Assembly (NCBI GenBank): GCA_025464975.1
Contig: JAODMT010000024.1
Span: 558,001-622,000, forward strand
Length of the DNA stretch: 64,000 bases
Direction of reading: 5' to 3'
Source: Microbacteriaceae bacterium
Lineage (GTDB): Bacteria > Actinomycetota > Actinomycetes > Actinomycetales > Microbacteriaceae
Part shown: positions 27,781 to 37,529 of the stretch, one piece after another
Numbering within the stretch: the first letter of the stretch is position 1
How the letters are laid out: the number at the start of each line of letters is the position of its first letter
The notes under the pieces: model-generated
Seen by the model: the letters and a program-made list of their open reading frames with translations, nothing else
Told to the model about the DNA's origin: nothing
The model's database searches: none
Program-made: the position numbers and the translations under genes

Positions 27781-27828
27781 TCGCGACGACGCGGCGGTAG
27801 CGCCGTCGGGTGGGCCATTCCCCGCCCG
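27781..27828 (+). repeat. 48-bp direct repeat, right copy
   Basis: This matches the manA 3' end (26019-26066) at 46 of 48 bases, including the former stop codon region. It ends 13 bases before the galE start. The stem CGGGTGGG / CCCGCCCG is kept, with one G-U pair, so a terminator-like hairpin would still form. Confidence 0.92.
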
Positions 27829-27841
27829 CTAGCCTGTAGGA

Positions 27842-28807
27842 ATGACCTGGCTAGTGACCGGCGGCGCCGGCTATATCGGTGCGCACGTTGTTCGGGCGCT
27901 GGTGGCGGCGGACCTGCGGCCCGTCGTCCTCGATGACCTCTCGAGCGGACACGAGAGCTTCGTCCCGCAGGACGTGCCGTTCGTCCGCACGTCGATTCTC
28001 GACGGGGCCGGCGTGCTCGACGCCCTTGAGCGGTACGACGTCACGGGCGTCATTCACGTCGCCGGATTCAAATACGCGGGCGTCAGCGTGCAACGCCCGC
28101 TGCACACCTACGAGCAGAACGTCACCGGAACGGCCGTGCTCCTCGGGGCGATGGCGGACCGCGGCATCGACCGGATCGTCTTCTCCTCGAGCGCAGCCGT
28201 CTACGGCACCCCCGACGTCGACATCGTCACGGAGACGACGCCGCGCAATCCGCAGTCGCCGTACGGCGAGTCCAAGCTCATCGGCGAGTGGCTGTTGCGC
28301 GACCTCGAGATCGCGTCGGGGATGCGCCACACCTCGCTGCGTTACTTCAACGTCGTCGGCTCCGGCGACCCGCAGGTTCGCGACACCAGCCCGCACAATC
28401 TGTTCCCCCTTGTCTTCGATGCCCTGGTTGACGGCCGCACCCCGAGGATCAACGGCAACGACTACCCGACGCCCGACGGAACCGCCGTGCGCGACTACAT
28501 CCACGTCGCCGACCTCGCCGTGTCGCATGTTGCCGCGGCGCGCCGCCTCGACGCGGGCGAGCCCGTCGAGGCCGCGTACAACCTCGGCAGCGGGGAGGGT
28601 GTCTCGGTGCTCGAGATCATGACGGCGGTCGCGGATGTCACGGGCGTCCCCTTCACGCCGGAAATTGGGCCACGCCGCCCCGGAGACCCGGCCCGAATCG
28701 TTGCGGCGGGGGACCTCGCGGCTCGGGACCTCGACTGGAAGATGCGGCACACCCTGCACGACATGGTGCGCAGCGCGTGGGAGGCACGCCAAGCCGCGAA
28801 ATCCTGA
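27842..28807 (+). CDS. galE: UDP-glucose 4-epimerase
   Basis: 321 residues of the extended SDR family. TWLVTGGAGYIGAHVV binds NAD, FSSSAAVYGTPD holds the catalytic Ser, and SPYGESKLIGEWLL the Tyr-x3-Lys. RYFNVVGSGDPQVRD and the C-terminal part are typical of GalE, which interconverts UDP-glucose and UDP-galactose (and often the HexNAc forms) for wall glycans. The start is preceded by TAGGA. It sits directly after the right 48-bp repeat; without the inserted unit it would follow manA closely. Confidence 0.92.
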   Translation: MTWLVTGGAGYIGAHVVRALVAADLRPVVLDDLSSGHESFVPQDVPFVRTSILDGAGVLDALERYDVTGVIHVAGFKYAGVSVQRPLHTYEQNVTGTAVLLGAMADRGIDRIVFSSSAAVYGTPDVDIVTETTPRNPQSPYGESKLIGEWLLRDLEIASGMRHTSLRYFNVVGSGDPQVRDTSPHNLFPLVFDALVDGRTPRINGNDYPTPDGTAVRDYIHVADLAVSHVAAARRLDAGEPVEAAYNLGSGEGVSVLEIMTAVADVTGVPFTPEIGPRRPGDPARIVAAGDLAARDLDWKMRHTLHDMVRSAWEARQAAKS

Positions 28808-28903
28808 GCACATTTCGCTTCACGCGGAATTTGTCGAGTCCTCGCGAGCGGTCCGGCGCGTCGCGAACCCTCGAGGCAGAATTGAGGGTTTACGATTTGC
28901 GAC

Positions 28904-28932
28904 TTGACGTAGCCGAACTACACCGGTGTAAT
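28904..28932 (+). promoter_or_regulatory. Predicted sigma-70-type promoter of the whiB gene
   Basis: TTGACG at 28904-28909 and TGTAAT at 28927-28932 are separated by 17 bases, close to consensus. Transcription would begin around 28939, about 48 bases before the whiB ATG, and the leader contains GGAGGGGAG as ribosome binding site. Confidence 0.65.
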
Positions 28933-28986
28933 TATCTCTAACGCGTTTGCGCAAGTCGTACGCATCCGCGGAGGGGAGACTGTGTT

Positions 28987-29307
28987 ATGGCGCTAGAAGA
29001 GCATCGCCGCGCTGTACCGGATGACTGGGCCGTCGATCCGGTCCGCCTTGGAGTCCCCGGGGTAAGAACGGGAGTCGAAGACGACAACCCGCTCGCCTGG
29101 CAGGCAGACTCGCTGTGTGCGCAGACCGACCCCGAGGCATTCTTTCCCGAAAAGGGCGGGTCAACCCGCGATGCGAAGAAGATCTGCACCTCGTGCGAGG
29201 TGCGCTCACAGTGCCTCGAGTACGCGCTTCACAACGACGAACGATTCGGCATCTGGGGCGGACTTTCCGAGCGGGAACGTCGGAAGTTGCGCAAGCGAGC
29301 CGGATAA
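28987..29307 (+). CDS. WhiB-family iron-sulfur transcription regulator (WhiB2/WhmD-like)
   Basis: 106 residues. Four conserved cysteines bind a [4Fe-4S] cluster: one in DSLCAQTDPEAFFP and three in ICTSCEVRSQCLEYAL (C-x2-C-x5-C). The FGIWGG turn and the basic tail RERRKLRKRAG complete the WhiB fold, which works with the principal sigma factor. Its place beside the metallopeptidase/DUF3499/manB block is that of whiB2 in mycobacteria and whiB/wblB-type genes in other actinobacteria, linked with septation and wall growth. The ATG start lies about 12 bases after GGAGGGGAG, so spacing is long but acceptable. Confidence 0.93.
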   Translation: MALEEHRRAVPDDWAVDPVRLGVPGVRTGVEDDNPLAWQADSLCAQTDPEAFFPEKGGSTRDAKKICTSCEVRSQCLEYALHNDERFGIWGGLSERERRKLRKRAG

Positions 29308-29382
29308 CGGATCTTTCGTCAACCCGCGCGACTCGTGCGTGTCGGTTGGCTCTAGGCTCGTCGCGCGCATAGTCTCGACGGG

Positions 29383-32214
29383 ATGCAAACGAGAGTCACC
29401 GCGATACTCGTTGCCCATTCGGGGGCGGCGTACCTTGAGCGAACCCTCGCAGGACTCGCGCGGCAGACCCGACGCCCGGACTCGATCGTCACGGTGGATG
29501 TCGGTTCGACCGACAACAGCGCCGAACTGCTCGCCGCTTTCGGGGCCACCCAATTCGTCGCCACTTCCCGCAAGCTCGACTTCGGCGCCGCGGTGGCACA
29601 GGCGCTCGAGGCGATCGGGCCCGCGGTTTCCGAAAACGACTGGATCTGGCTGCTCGCGCACGACAACGCGCCGCAACCGACCGCGCTCGAGCGGCTCCTC
29701 GCCGCGGTCGAGATCGCCCCATCGGTGGTCGTGGCCGGCCCGAAGCTCATGCGCTGGGACGAACCCGACGTGATCGACGAGTTCGGCGAGACCATGACGG
29801 AGTTCGGCGCGTCCTTTGCCATGGTCGAGGGCGAACTCGATCAGGCGCAGCACGACCAGCAGTCCGACGTGCTCGCGGTCGCCGCGAGTGGCATGCTCGT
29901 GCGGCGATCGATGTGGACGGTGCTCGGCGGGTTCGATCCCGGCCTTCCCAGCATCGATGCCGCCCTCGACTTCTCGGTTCGGGCCCGACTCGCCGGCTAT
30001 CGCGTGGCGAGTGTGCCGAGTGCGAAGGTCGCGAGCGCCGGGGGACCGGAGCTGTTCGGCAGGCGCACCATTTCGGATCGCCGGCGCGCCAGCATCCACC
30101 GCTCGGCCCAATTGCATCGCCGACTCGTTTACGCCCCCGCCTCGGCCCTGCCGATTCACTGGCTGTCCCTCGTTCCCCTCGCGATCCTGCGGGCGATCGG
30201 GCAGCTGCTCGTCAAGCGACCCGGCGCCGTGGCGGGCGAGATCGGTTCGGCCTTCGCCGTCGCCTTCGGCGGCAGCCATATCCGGCGGGCCCGCCGCAAC
30301 TTCAAGCGAACGCGCAGGCTCGGTTGGGCGGCGATCGCGCCGCTCCGGATGCCCAAGTCGCACGTTCGGGAGCGACGCGCCCAGGCGCGCGAGACCACCC
30401 GCACCGAGCGTGACGTCGTTCCTCGCGACACGCGGGCCGGCTTCGTCTCGCACGGCGGGCTCTGGGTCGTGGTGCTCGCCGGCATCGTCGGGCTCATCGC
30501 GTGGGGGCGGCTGCTCGCCGCCGGGTCACTCGTCGGGGGGACTCTCGCGCCGCTGAGCGGGACCGTCGGCCAACTGTGGGCGAACGTCGGCTACGGCTAC
30601 CGAGAAATCGGCACGGGATTCGTCGGCGCGGCCGACCCGTTCAGCTATCTGCTCGCGGTGCTCGGTTCGATCACGTTCTGGGCCCCCTCCCTCTCGGTCG
30701 TCCTCGTCTTCCTGCTCGCCCTGCCGCTCGCGGCGCTTGGCGCCTGGTTCGCCGCCCGTCGGCTGACCACCCGGCCATTCCTTCCCGCCCTCGCCGCCCT
30801 TCTCTGGGCGCTGGGGCCTCCGCTGCTCGGCTCCCTCTCGAGTGGGCAGCTTGGGGCGACGATCGCCCACCTGCTCTTGCCGTGGCTCGTGCTCGCCGTG
30901 CTGTCCGCCCCGCGCTCGTGGGCGGCCTCCGCGGCCGCCGCTCTTCTCTTCGCGGGCGTCGCGGCCTCGGCGCCCATCCTCGTTCCCGCCCTCCTGATCG
31001 CACTGATCGCCTGGATGGCCGCCCGTCCGACGAGCATCCATCGGCTCATCGGCATCCCGATTCCCGCCGCCGCCCTCTTTGCTCCGCTCGTCGTGCAGCA
31101 GATCGCCCGAGGCAACCCGCTCGGTCTGCTCGCTGACCCCGGCGTTCCGACGACCGGATCCCGGGTGTCCGGGCTGCACCTGACCCTGCTCAGCCCCGGT
31201 GCCGGCCTCGACGGCTGGGCGGAGGTAGTCCGGACATTCGCGCTACCCGGTTCGGCCGCAGCGATCGTGGTCGCGGCTCTCCTCGCTCCGATCGGCGTGC
31301 TCGCCCTCGTGTCTCTCTTCGTGCCGGGGGCGCGTCGTGCGATTCCCGCGGCCCTCGTTGCCCTCCTCGGCTTCGTGACCGCGGTGGTTGCCACGCACCT
31401 CCAGGCCGCGTATTCCGCCGCCCACCCGAGTCCGATCTGGCCTGGCTCGGCGTTGAGCCTGTTCTGGATGGGACTGATCGCCGCCGCCCTCGTCGGCCTC
31501 GAGTCGTTTCGGCGCGCGGCGCTGCCGCTCGGCATCCTCGCCGCCATCGCCTGCGCCGTTCTGTCGATTCCCCTGCTCGGCACGTACAACCTCGGAACGA
31601 CGACCGTTCAGGCCGGCGGCCGGGTCCTGCCCGCCGTGGTTACCGTCGAGGCGCAGACCCACCCGCGAATCGGCACTCTCGTGCTGACGCCGCAGAACGG
31701 CGGCAGTCTCGCCGCCACGATCGAGCGCGGAGCAGGAACTACCCTCGATGACCAGTCCACCCTTGCGTCGACGTCAAGGAAGCTGAGCGCCGCCGACCGC
31801 GAGGTCGCGGTTCTTGCGGGAAACCTGGCCTCGCGTAGCGGCTTCGATGCGTCCGGATCCCTCAACAAACTGTCGATCGGGTTCGTGCTGCTCGCGGCGG
31901 ATGCCCCCAACTCGTCCGCCCACGCTCGCGCCGTCGAGGCGCTCGACAGCAACCCGCTGTTCACGCCCGTCGGCCAGACCGTCAACGGCCTGCTCTGGCG
32001 CTACGGGAAAGCGACCGATGCCAACTCCGCGCGGCCGCTTGGGAACACCGACACCCCGCTCGGTGCCGGCATCCTCATCGGACAGGGAGTGATCTTCGGT
32101 CTCACCCTGCTTCTCGGCATACCGACCGCGCGGCGGCGCCGGCGCGGCAAGGTGAGCGGATCCGAACCCGAGGAACCGTCTCGCACCTTCGACGCGGAGG
32201 TGGAGCATGTCTGA
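29383..32214 (+). CDS. Large membrane glycosyltransferase, GT2 domain plus multispanning region
   Basis: 943 residues. Residues 1 to about 250 are a GT2 domain: VTAILVAHSGAAYLERTL, VDVGSTDNSAELL and a WLLAHDNAPQ donor-site stretch. A basic linker (about 285-350) leads to about a dozen hydrophobic segments, a soluble region near 730-890, and a final membrane helix with a basic tail (TARRRRRGK). The gene follows whiB and overlaps the DUF5719 gene by eight bases, an arrangement I know from other actinobacteria, so the pair probably acts together in wall or membrane glycan assembly. Acceptor unknown. Confidence 0.85.
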   Translation: MQTRVTAILVAHSGAAYLERTLAGLARQTRRPDSIVTVDVGSTDNSAELLAAFGATQFVATSRKLDFGAAVAQALEAIGPAVSENDWIWLLAHDNAPQPTALERLLAAVEIAPSVVVAGPKLMRWDEPDVIDEFGETMTEFGASFAMVEGELDQAQHDQQSDVLAVAASGMLVRRSMWTVLGGFDPGLPSIDAALDFSVRARLAGYRVASVPSAKVASAGGPELFGRRTISDRRRASIHRSAQLHRRLVYAPASALPIHWLSLVPLAILRAIGQLLVKRPGAVAGEIGSAFAVAFGGSHIRRARRNFKRTRRLGWAAIAPLRMPKSHVRERRAQARETTRTERDVVPRDTRAGFVSHGGLWVVVLAGIVGLIAWGRLLAAGSLVGGTLAPLSGTVGQLWANVGYGYREIGTGFVGAADPFSYLLAVLGSITFWAPSLSVVLVFLLALPLAALGAWFAARRLTTRPFLPALAALLWALGPPLLGSLSSGQLGATIAHLLLPWLVLAVLSAPRSWAASAAAALLFAGVAASAPILVPALLIALIAWMAARPTSIHRLIGIPIPAAALFAPLVVQQIARGNPLGLLADPGVPTTGSRVSGLHLTLLSPGAGLDGWAEVVRTFALPGSAAAIVVAALLAPIGVLALVSLFVPGARRAIPAALVALLGFVTAVVATHLQAAYSAAHPSPIWPGSALSLFWMGLIAAALVGLESFRRAALPLGILAAIACAVLSIPLLGTYNLGTTTVQAGGRVLPAVVTVEAQTHPRIGTLVLTPQNGGSLAATIERGAGTTLDDQSTLASTSRKLSAADREVAVLAGNLASRSGFDASGSLNKLSIGFVLLAADAPNSSAHARAVEALDSNPLFTPVGQTVNGLLWRYGKATDANSARPLGNTDTPLGAGILIGQGVIFGLTLLLGIPTARRRRRGKVSGSEPEEPSRTFDAEVEHV

Positions 32215-33721
32215 CCTCTCAGCCGGAATTCCGGAACACGACTACATTCCCGAGGCGGATGCCGTGCCGGAGGTCGTCGCCAGGGAGCCGCGAACCGCCA
32301 GAGGCGCCGTGCTCGTCGGGGCGCGGATTGTCACCGGCATCGTAGGCGTCGCGGTGGCGGCGCTTGCCATCGGCGCGGCGACTCTCGTTCCGCTGCCGAG
32401 CTATACCTCCGCACCCCCGGGCGTCGTGGTGACCCCGGTCGCTTCCGCCCAGCAGCGGGTCTGCCCTGGTCCCGTGTTGCGGCTCGGAGACGCGTCCGGG
32501 CAGCAGGCGACCGTCATCTCATCGGTCGGGAAACCGACGGTGCGGCACTCCCAGACCGCCGGTCGCGCCACGCTGGCCCCGCTGCGCTCGACCGACAACA
32601 CGTCCGGGGTCGCCCCGGAACTGCTGACCCTCCCGCCGCATTCGCCCTCGTCGACGGCAGCGCCGATCCTCTCCGGCAGTCAGTCCCAGTCGATCGACTC
32701 CGGTGACCTCGTCGGGTTCGCCGCGGCGGAATGTGCCGAGGGGAGCGCCGACAGCTGGCTCGTCGGCGGGTCGACGGTAACGGGGCGAACCACTCTCATC
32801 ACCCTGAGCAATCCGAGCAACGTCGTCGCCACGGTCAACCTCACCATCTATTCCGAAGCCGGCCCGGTCAGCGCCGCGGGAGCGCAGGGGATCACCGTGG
32901 CTCCCGGCGGCCAACGCGTGCTCTCGCTCGCCGGGTTTGCCCCCGACGTCAGCGCTCCCGTCGTGCGGGTGCAAAGCACCGGCGGCCAGGTGATCGCCAA
33001 CCTGCAGCAGTCAGTCATCCGCACTCTCGAACCCGGTGGTGTCGACATCGTCGGGCCGAGCACCGCGCCGGCCAAGATCACGACCATTCCGGGCATCGTC
33101 ATCTCCAACGGGATCGCGGTGACCGCGCGCCAGGCCGAGAGCGGATACGGCGACATGCGGTCGATCATCCGGCTCTACGTTCCGGGTACCCAGCCGGCCA
33201 AGGCCGAGATCAGCATCGTTCCGGAGAACGGGTCGGAGGCGGCGACGCCGGTGCGGGTCGTCGTTCAGCCCGGCGTGGTGACCGAGGTTCCGCTCGACTC
33301 CTATCCGGACGCGAACTACACGGTGACCATCGCGAGCGATCAGCCTCTGGTCGGCGCGGCACGCATCTCCACCGTTTCCGCCACCGGTCAGAGCGACTTC
33401 GCCTGGTTCGCCTCGGCCCCGTCCCTCCCGAGCCCCGCCCTCATCTCTGTCGCACCCGGCCCGAACCCCGTTCTGCATATCGAGAACCCCACCGCGAAGG
33501 AGGCCGTGGTCACCATCTCCAGTCCCGGTCAATCGAGCGCCAAGGTGACGATTCCGGCCGGCCGATCGGTCGACCAGCCCGCGACGGCGGACACCAATTA
33601 CACCCTCAGCGGCTTCGCCGCGCTCCGCGCAACGGTGAGTTATTCCGGTGATGCCCAGCTCGGATCGTTCCCGGTGAGCCCGTCGGCGCCGGCCTCGCAA
33701 CCGATCAACATCTACCCTTAG
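32207..33721 (+). CDS. DUF5719 family extracytoplasmic protein
   Basis: 504 residues. A short cytoplasmic N-terminus is followed by one membrane helix (GIVGVAVAALAIGAATLVPL) and then an all-beta-looking secreted part rich in Ser, Thr, Val and Pro. Segments such as TLITLSNPSNVVATVNLTIY and PVRVVVQPGVVTEVPLDSYP resemble the repeated beta-sandwich units of this family. The start overlaps the upstream glycosyltransferase by eight bases, so the two are co-translated. Function is not established; an extracellular partner of the membrane glycosyltransferase is a reasonable inference. Confidence 0.8.
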   Translation: MSDLSAGIPEHDYIPEADAVPEVVAREPRTARGAVLVGARIVTGIVGVAVAALAIGAATLVPLPSYTSAPPGVVVTPVASAQQRVCPGPVLRLGDASGQQATVISSVGKPTVRHSQTAGRATLAPLRSTDNTSGVAPELLTLPPHSPSSTAAPILSGSQSQSIDSGDLVGFAAAECAEGSADSWLVGGSTVTGRTTLITLSNPSNVVATVNLTIYSEAGPVSAAGAQGITVAPGGQRVLSLAGFAPDVSAPVVRVQSTGGQVIANLQQSVIRTLEPGGVDIVGPSTAPAKITTIPGIVISNGIAVTARQAESGYGDMRSIIRLYVPGTQPAKAEISIVPENGSEAATPVRVVVQPGVVTEVPLDSYPDANYTVTIASDQPLVGAARISTVSATGQSDFAWFASAPSLPSPALISVAPGPNPVLHIENPTAKEAVVTISSPGQSSAKVTIPAGRSVDQPATADTNYTLSGFAALRATVSYSGDAQLGSFPVSPSAPASQPINIYP

Positions 33722-33734
33722 ACGCCAATCACCG

Positions 33735-34172
33735 CTACTGGTGGCGGAAACGCTCCGGAGCGAGGTCCCACGGGTCCTTGCCGAGCAGCTCGGCCACGGC
33801 ACGGAACACGCAGCTCTCGATGAGCATCCTGCGGTGAAGGTCGTCGTTCCGGTGCAGCCTGACCAGCCGTTCGATGGGCAACCGGTACAGGATGACGCGC
33901 CGCTCCGGCGCGATCACGAGCCAGCGGTCGATCCCGCGTGCCGCGGCGAGCTTGCTCGGCAAGCCGGCCACCTCGAACGAGACTGTCGCGAGTTCATCCG
34001 GCCACAGGTCCTTCAGATACTCCGCGGTGGAGGCGACCGTCATGTCGAACAGATCGGCCCGAGTGTGCAGCGGCGGAAGGTGCGGTCCGGTGACGGCCGA
34101 GCGCATGCCGCGACCGTGTCGATCCCGAGACCCCGGCCGAGGCGAGCGTTGTACAGATCGGGAGCGGGCCAT
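33735..34172 (-). CDS. Metallopeptidase-family-like protein (PF06262/Rv3259 type), no HExxH
   Basis: 145 residues, the last ~100 conserved-looking: FDMTVASTAEYLKDLWPDEL, VILYRLPIERLVRLHRNDD and VFRAVAELLGKDPWDLAPER. Position between DUF5719 and DUF3499, divergent from the latter, matches Rv3259. The family is named after zincin-type peptidases, but this protein has no HExxH; the helix where it should be reads RRMLIESCVFRAVAELLG. I therefore expect no standard zinc-peptidase activity. An internal ATG at residue 23 is an alternative start. The 14-base gap to the convergent DUF5719 gene holds no clear terminator. Confidence 0.65.
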   Translation of the reverse strand: MARSRSVQRSPRPGSRDRHGRGMRSAVTGPHLPPLHTRADLFDMTVASTAEYLKDLWPDELATVSFEVAGLPSKLAAARGIDRWLVIAPERRVILYRLPIERLVRLHRNDDLHRRMLIESCVFRAVAELLGKDPWDLAPERFRHQ

Positions 34173-34227
34173 CGCTCAATTGTATCCGTGCGGTAGTGCC
34201 GCTCGGCGGGGCTAGTGTTGAGTTCAA

Positions 34228-34452
34228 ATGGACGGCAGACCGTGTAGCAAAGTCGCGTGCACCAACGATGCCGTCTCGACGCTCACCTACGTCTACGCCG
34301 ACTCGATGGCCGTTCTCGGGCCGCTCAGCGGTCAGGCCGAGCCGCACAGCTACGACCTGTGTGCCAAGCACTCTGACCGGCTTTCGGTACCTCAGGGTTG
34401 GCAGGTAATCCGACACGTTTCTCTCGGGGACCAGCAACCGCGCGCACTGTAG
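34228..34452 (+). CDS. DUF3499 family protein
   Basis: 74 residues. CSKVACTNDAVSTLTYVYAD and YDLCAKHSDRLSVPQGW carry Cys and His residues spaced like a small zinc-binding fold, and the family is confined to actinobacteria (Rv3258c-like). It sits directly upstream of manB with a 9-base gap, so it is probably in the same transcript. The ATG follows only a weak ribosome site (TTGAG). Role unknown. Confidence 0.82.
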   Translation: MDGRPCSKVACTNDAVSTLTYVYADSMAVLGPLSGQAEPHSYDLCAKHSDRLSVPQGWQVIRHVSLGDQQPRAL

Positions 34453-34461
34453 GTTGAGAGG

Positions 34462-35880
34462 ATGCCCGATCCTATCGATCTCTCACCATTCATCAAGGCC
34501 TACGACGTGCGGGGCCTCGTCGGCTCGCAGCTGACCACCGAGGTGGTCACCGCCCTCGGTGCCGCGTTCGTCGATGAAATCGACGGGGCCGGCGCAGACA
34601 TAGTCGTCGGGCACGACATGCGAGACTCGTCGCCGGAATTTGCCTCCGCCTTCGCCAGGGGGGCGCAGGCGCGGGGAGGGAACGTGCTCTCCATCGGGCT
34701 GTGTTCCACCGACGAGACCTACTTCGCCTCCGGCCACCTGCACGCGCCGGCCGCGATGTTCACCGCGAGCCACAACCCGGCGACGTACAACGGCATCAAG
34801 TTCAGCCGCGCCGGCGCCCAGGGAATCAGCTTCGACACGGGTCTGAAGTCGATCCGGGATCGCGCTCAGGCCTATCTGTCCACCGGGGTCCCGGATGTCG
34901 CGGCGGTAGGCAGCTTCCGATCGATCGACCTTCTCGCCGAATACGCCGCGTACCTCCGATCCCTCGTCGACCTCTCGGGCATCCGCCCCATCCGCGTCGT
35001 CGTCGACGCCGGAAACGGGATGGGTGGACTCACCGTGCCGGCCGTGCTCGGCACCGCTGCCGGACTGCCCGAACTGCCGATCGAGATCATTCCGCTGTAC
35101 TTCGATCTCGACGGCACGTTTCCCAATCACGAGGCGAACCCGCTCGACCCGAAGAACATCGTCGATCTGCAGAAGGCCGTTATCGAGCACGGGGCCGACC
35201 TCGGGCTGGCATTCGACGGTGACGCCGACCGTTGCTTCGTGGTCGACGAGAAGGGCGATGCGGTGACGCCGTCCGCCGTCGCCGCGGTCGTCGCCCTTCG
35301 CGAGATCACCCGGGTGCGCGCCTACCAGCCGGACGGCGACATCTTTGTCATCCACAACCTCATCACCTCGCTGGTCGTGCCCGAGACGATCGAGGGCGCG
35401 GGAGCGGTGCCGGTGCGCACCAAGGTCGGGCACTCGCTGATCAAAGACCAGATGGCGATCACCGGCGCGATCTTCGGCGGTGAACACTCCGCGCACTACT
35501 ACTTCCGCGACTTCTGGGGTGCGGACAACGGGATGCTCGCCGCGATGCACTTTCTCGCGGAGTTCGGCTCGCAGTCGGGACCGGTATCGGCGATCTCCGC
35601 CCGGTACACCCCGTACTCGCTCAGCGGCGAGATCAACTCCGTCGTCACCGATGTTCCCGCCGCGTACGACCGGATCGTGCAGGAATACACCGGCACTGCC
35701 GAGTTTGACGAGCTCGACGGCCTGACCGTGACCGGAACTGTCGGCCAGGATGAGCCATTCTGGTGGTTCAACGTTCGCCCGTCGAACACGGAACCGCTAC
35801 TGCGGCTCAATGTGGAGGCCGGCACGCCGACCGCCATGGCTCGCGTTCGGGATGCGGTGCTCGCGCTCATCCGATCGTAA
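34462..35880 (+). CDS. manB: Phosphomannomutase/phosphoglucomutase
   Basis: 472 residues of the alpha-D-phosphohexomutase superfamily. [15 protein letters not shown] is the N-terminal signature. The phosphoserine is in [11 protein letters not shown] near residue 103. The magnesium loop is [13 protein letters not shown], the sugar-binding loop [19 protein letters not shown], and the phosphate-binding loop [12 protein letters not shown]. It converts mannose-6-phosphate to mannose-1-phosphate, following manA, for GDP-mannose synthesis. Synteny with Rv3257c supports the assignment. ahcY follows after 29 bases. Confidence 0.92.
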   Translation: MPDPIDLSPFIKAYDVRGLVGSQLTTEVVTALGAAFVDEIDGAGADIVVGHDMRDSSPEFASAFARGAQARGGNVLSIGLCSTDETYFASGHLHAPAAMFTASHNPATYNGIKFSRAGAQGISFDTGLKSIRDRAQAYLSTGVPDVAAVGSFRSIDLLAEYAAYLRSLVDLSGIRPIRVVVDAGNGMGGLTVPAVLGTAAGLPELPIEIIPLYFDLDGTFPNHEANPLDPKNIVDLQKAVIEHGADLGLAFDGDADRCFVVDEKGDAVTPSAVAAVVALREITRVRAYQPDGDIFVIHNLITSLVVPETIEGAGAVPVRTKVGHSLIKDQMAITGAIFGGEHSAHYYFRDFWGADNGMLAAMHFLAEFGSQSGPVSAISARYTPYSLSGEINSVVTDVPAAYDRIVQEYTGTAEFDELDGLTVTGTVGQDEPFWWFNVRPSNTEPLLRLNVEAGTPTAMARVRDAVLALIRS

Positions 35881-35909
35881 GCGCCCCCGCGGCTTGTACC
35901 CTTGGTGTT

Positions 35910-37370
<1,461 letters not shown>

Positions 37371-37378
37371 ACCGCAGT

Positions 37379-37403
37379 CGGCGGGGTGCGCTGCAGCCCG
37401 CCG
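37379..37403 (+). terminator. Possible terminator hairpin after ahcY
   Basis: CGGCGGG at 37379-37385 can pair with CCCGCCG at 37397-37403 over an 11-base loop, nine bases after the ahcY stop. There is no T-tract, so it would be a weak or factor-assisted terminator. Confidence 0.35.
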
Positions 37404-37529
37404 ATCCGGCCCGGTAGTGCGCCCGAAGCCGCGCGGACGACCCCGAAACTGGGGTGCGGCAGCCTCTTGTTTCGCGCCTCCCCAACCCTAGACTGAGCAA
37501 AAGTCATTTGGGGGACAAGGGGTAACGCG

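Larger units (their letters stand above)
26019..27828. mobile_element. Putative inserted unit: DUF559 endonuclease gene with flanking hairpins
   Basis: Offset between the two 48-bp direct repeats is 1762 bases. The interval holds, in order, a pyrimidine-rich tract, hairpin copy A, the DUF559 gene, hairpin copies B and C, and a purine-rich 22-bp tandem repeat. Removing one repeat plus the interval would restore manA followed by galE about 41 bases after the stop, a normal operon spacing. No transposase or integrase is inside. The element interpretation is an inference; the repeats and their positions are read directly. Confidence 0.5.

Noticed and set aside
29206-30453. Open frame of 415 codons on the minus strand
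   Set aside because: Antisense to whiB and the membrane glycosyltransferase; Arg/Gly/Asp-rich with no recognisable domain.
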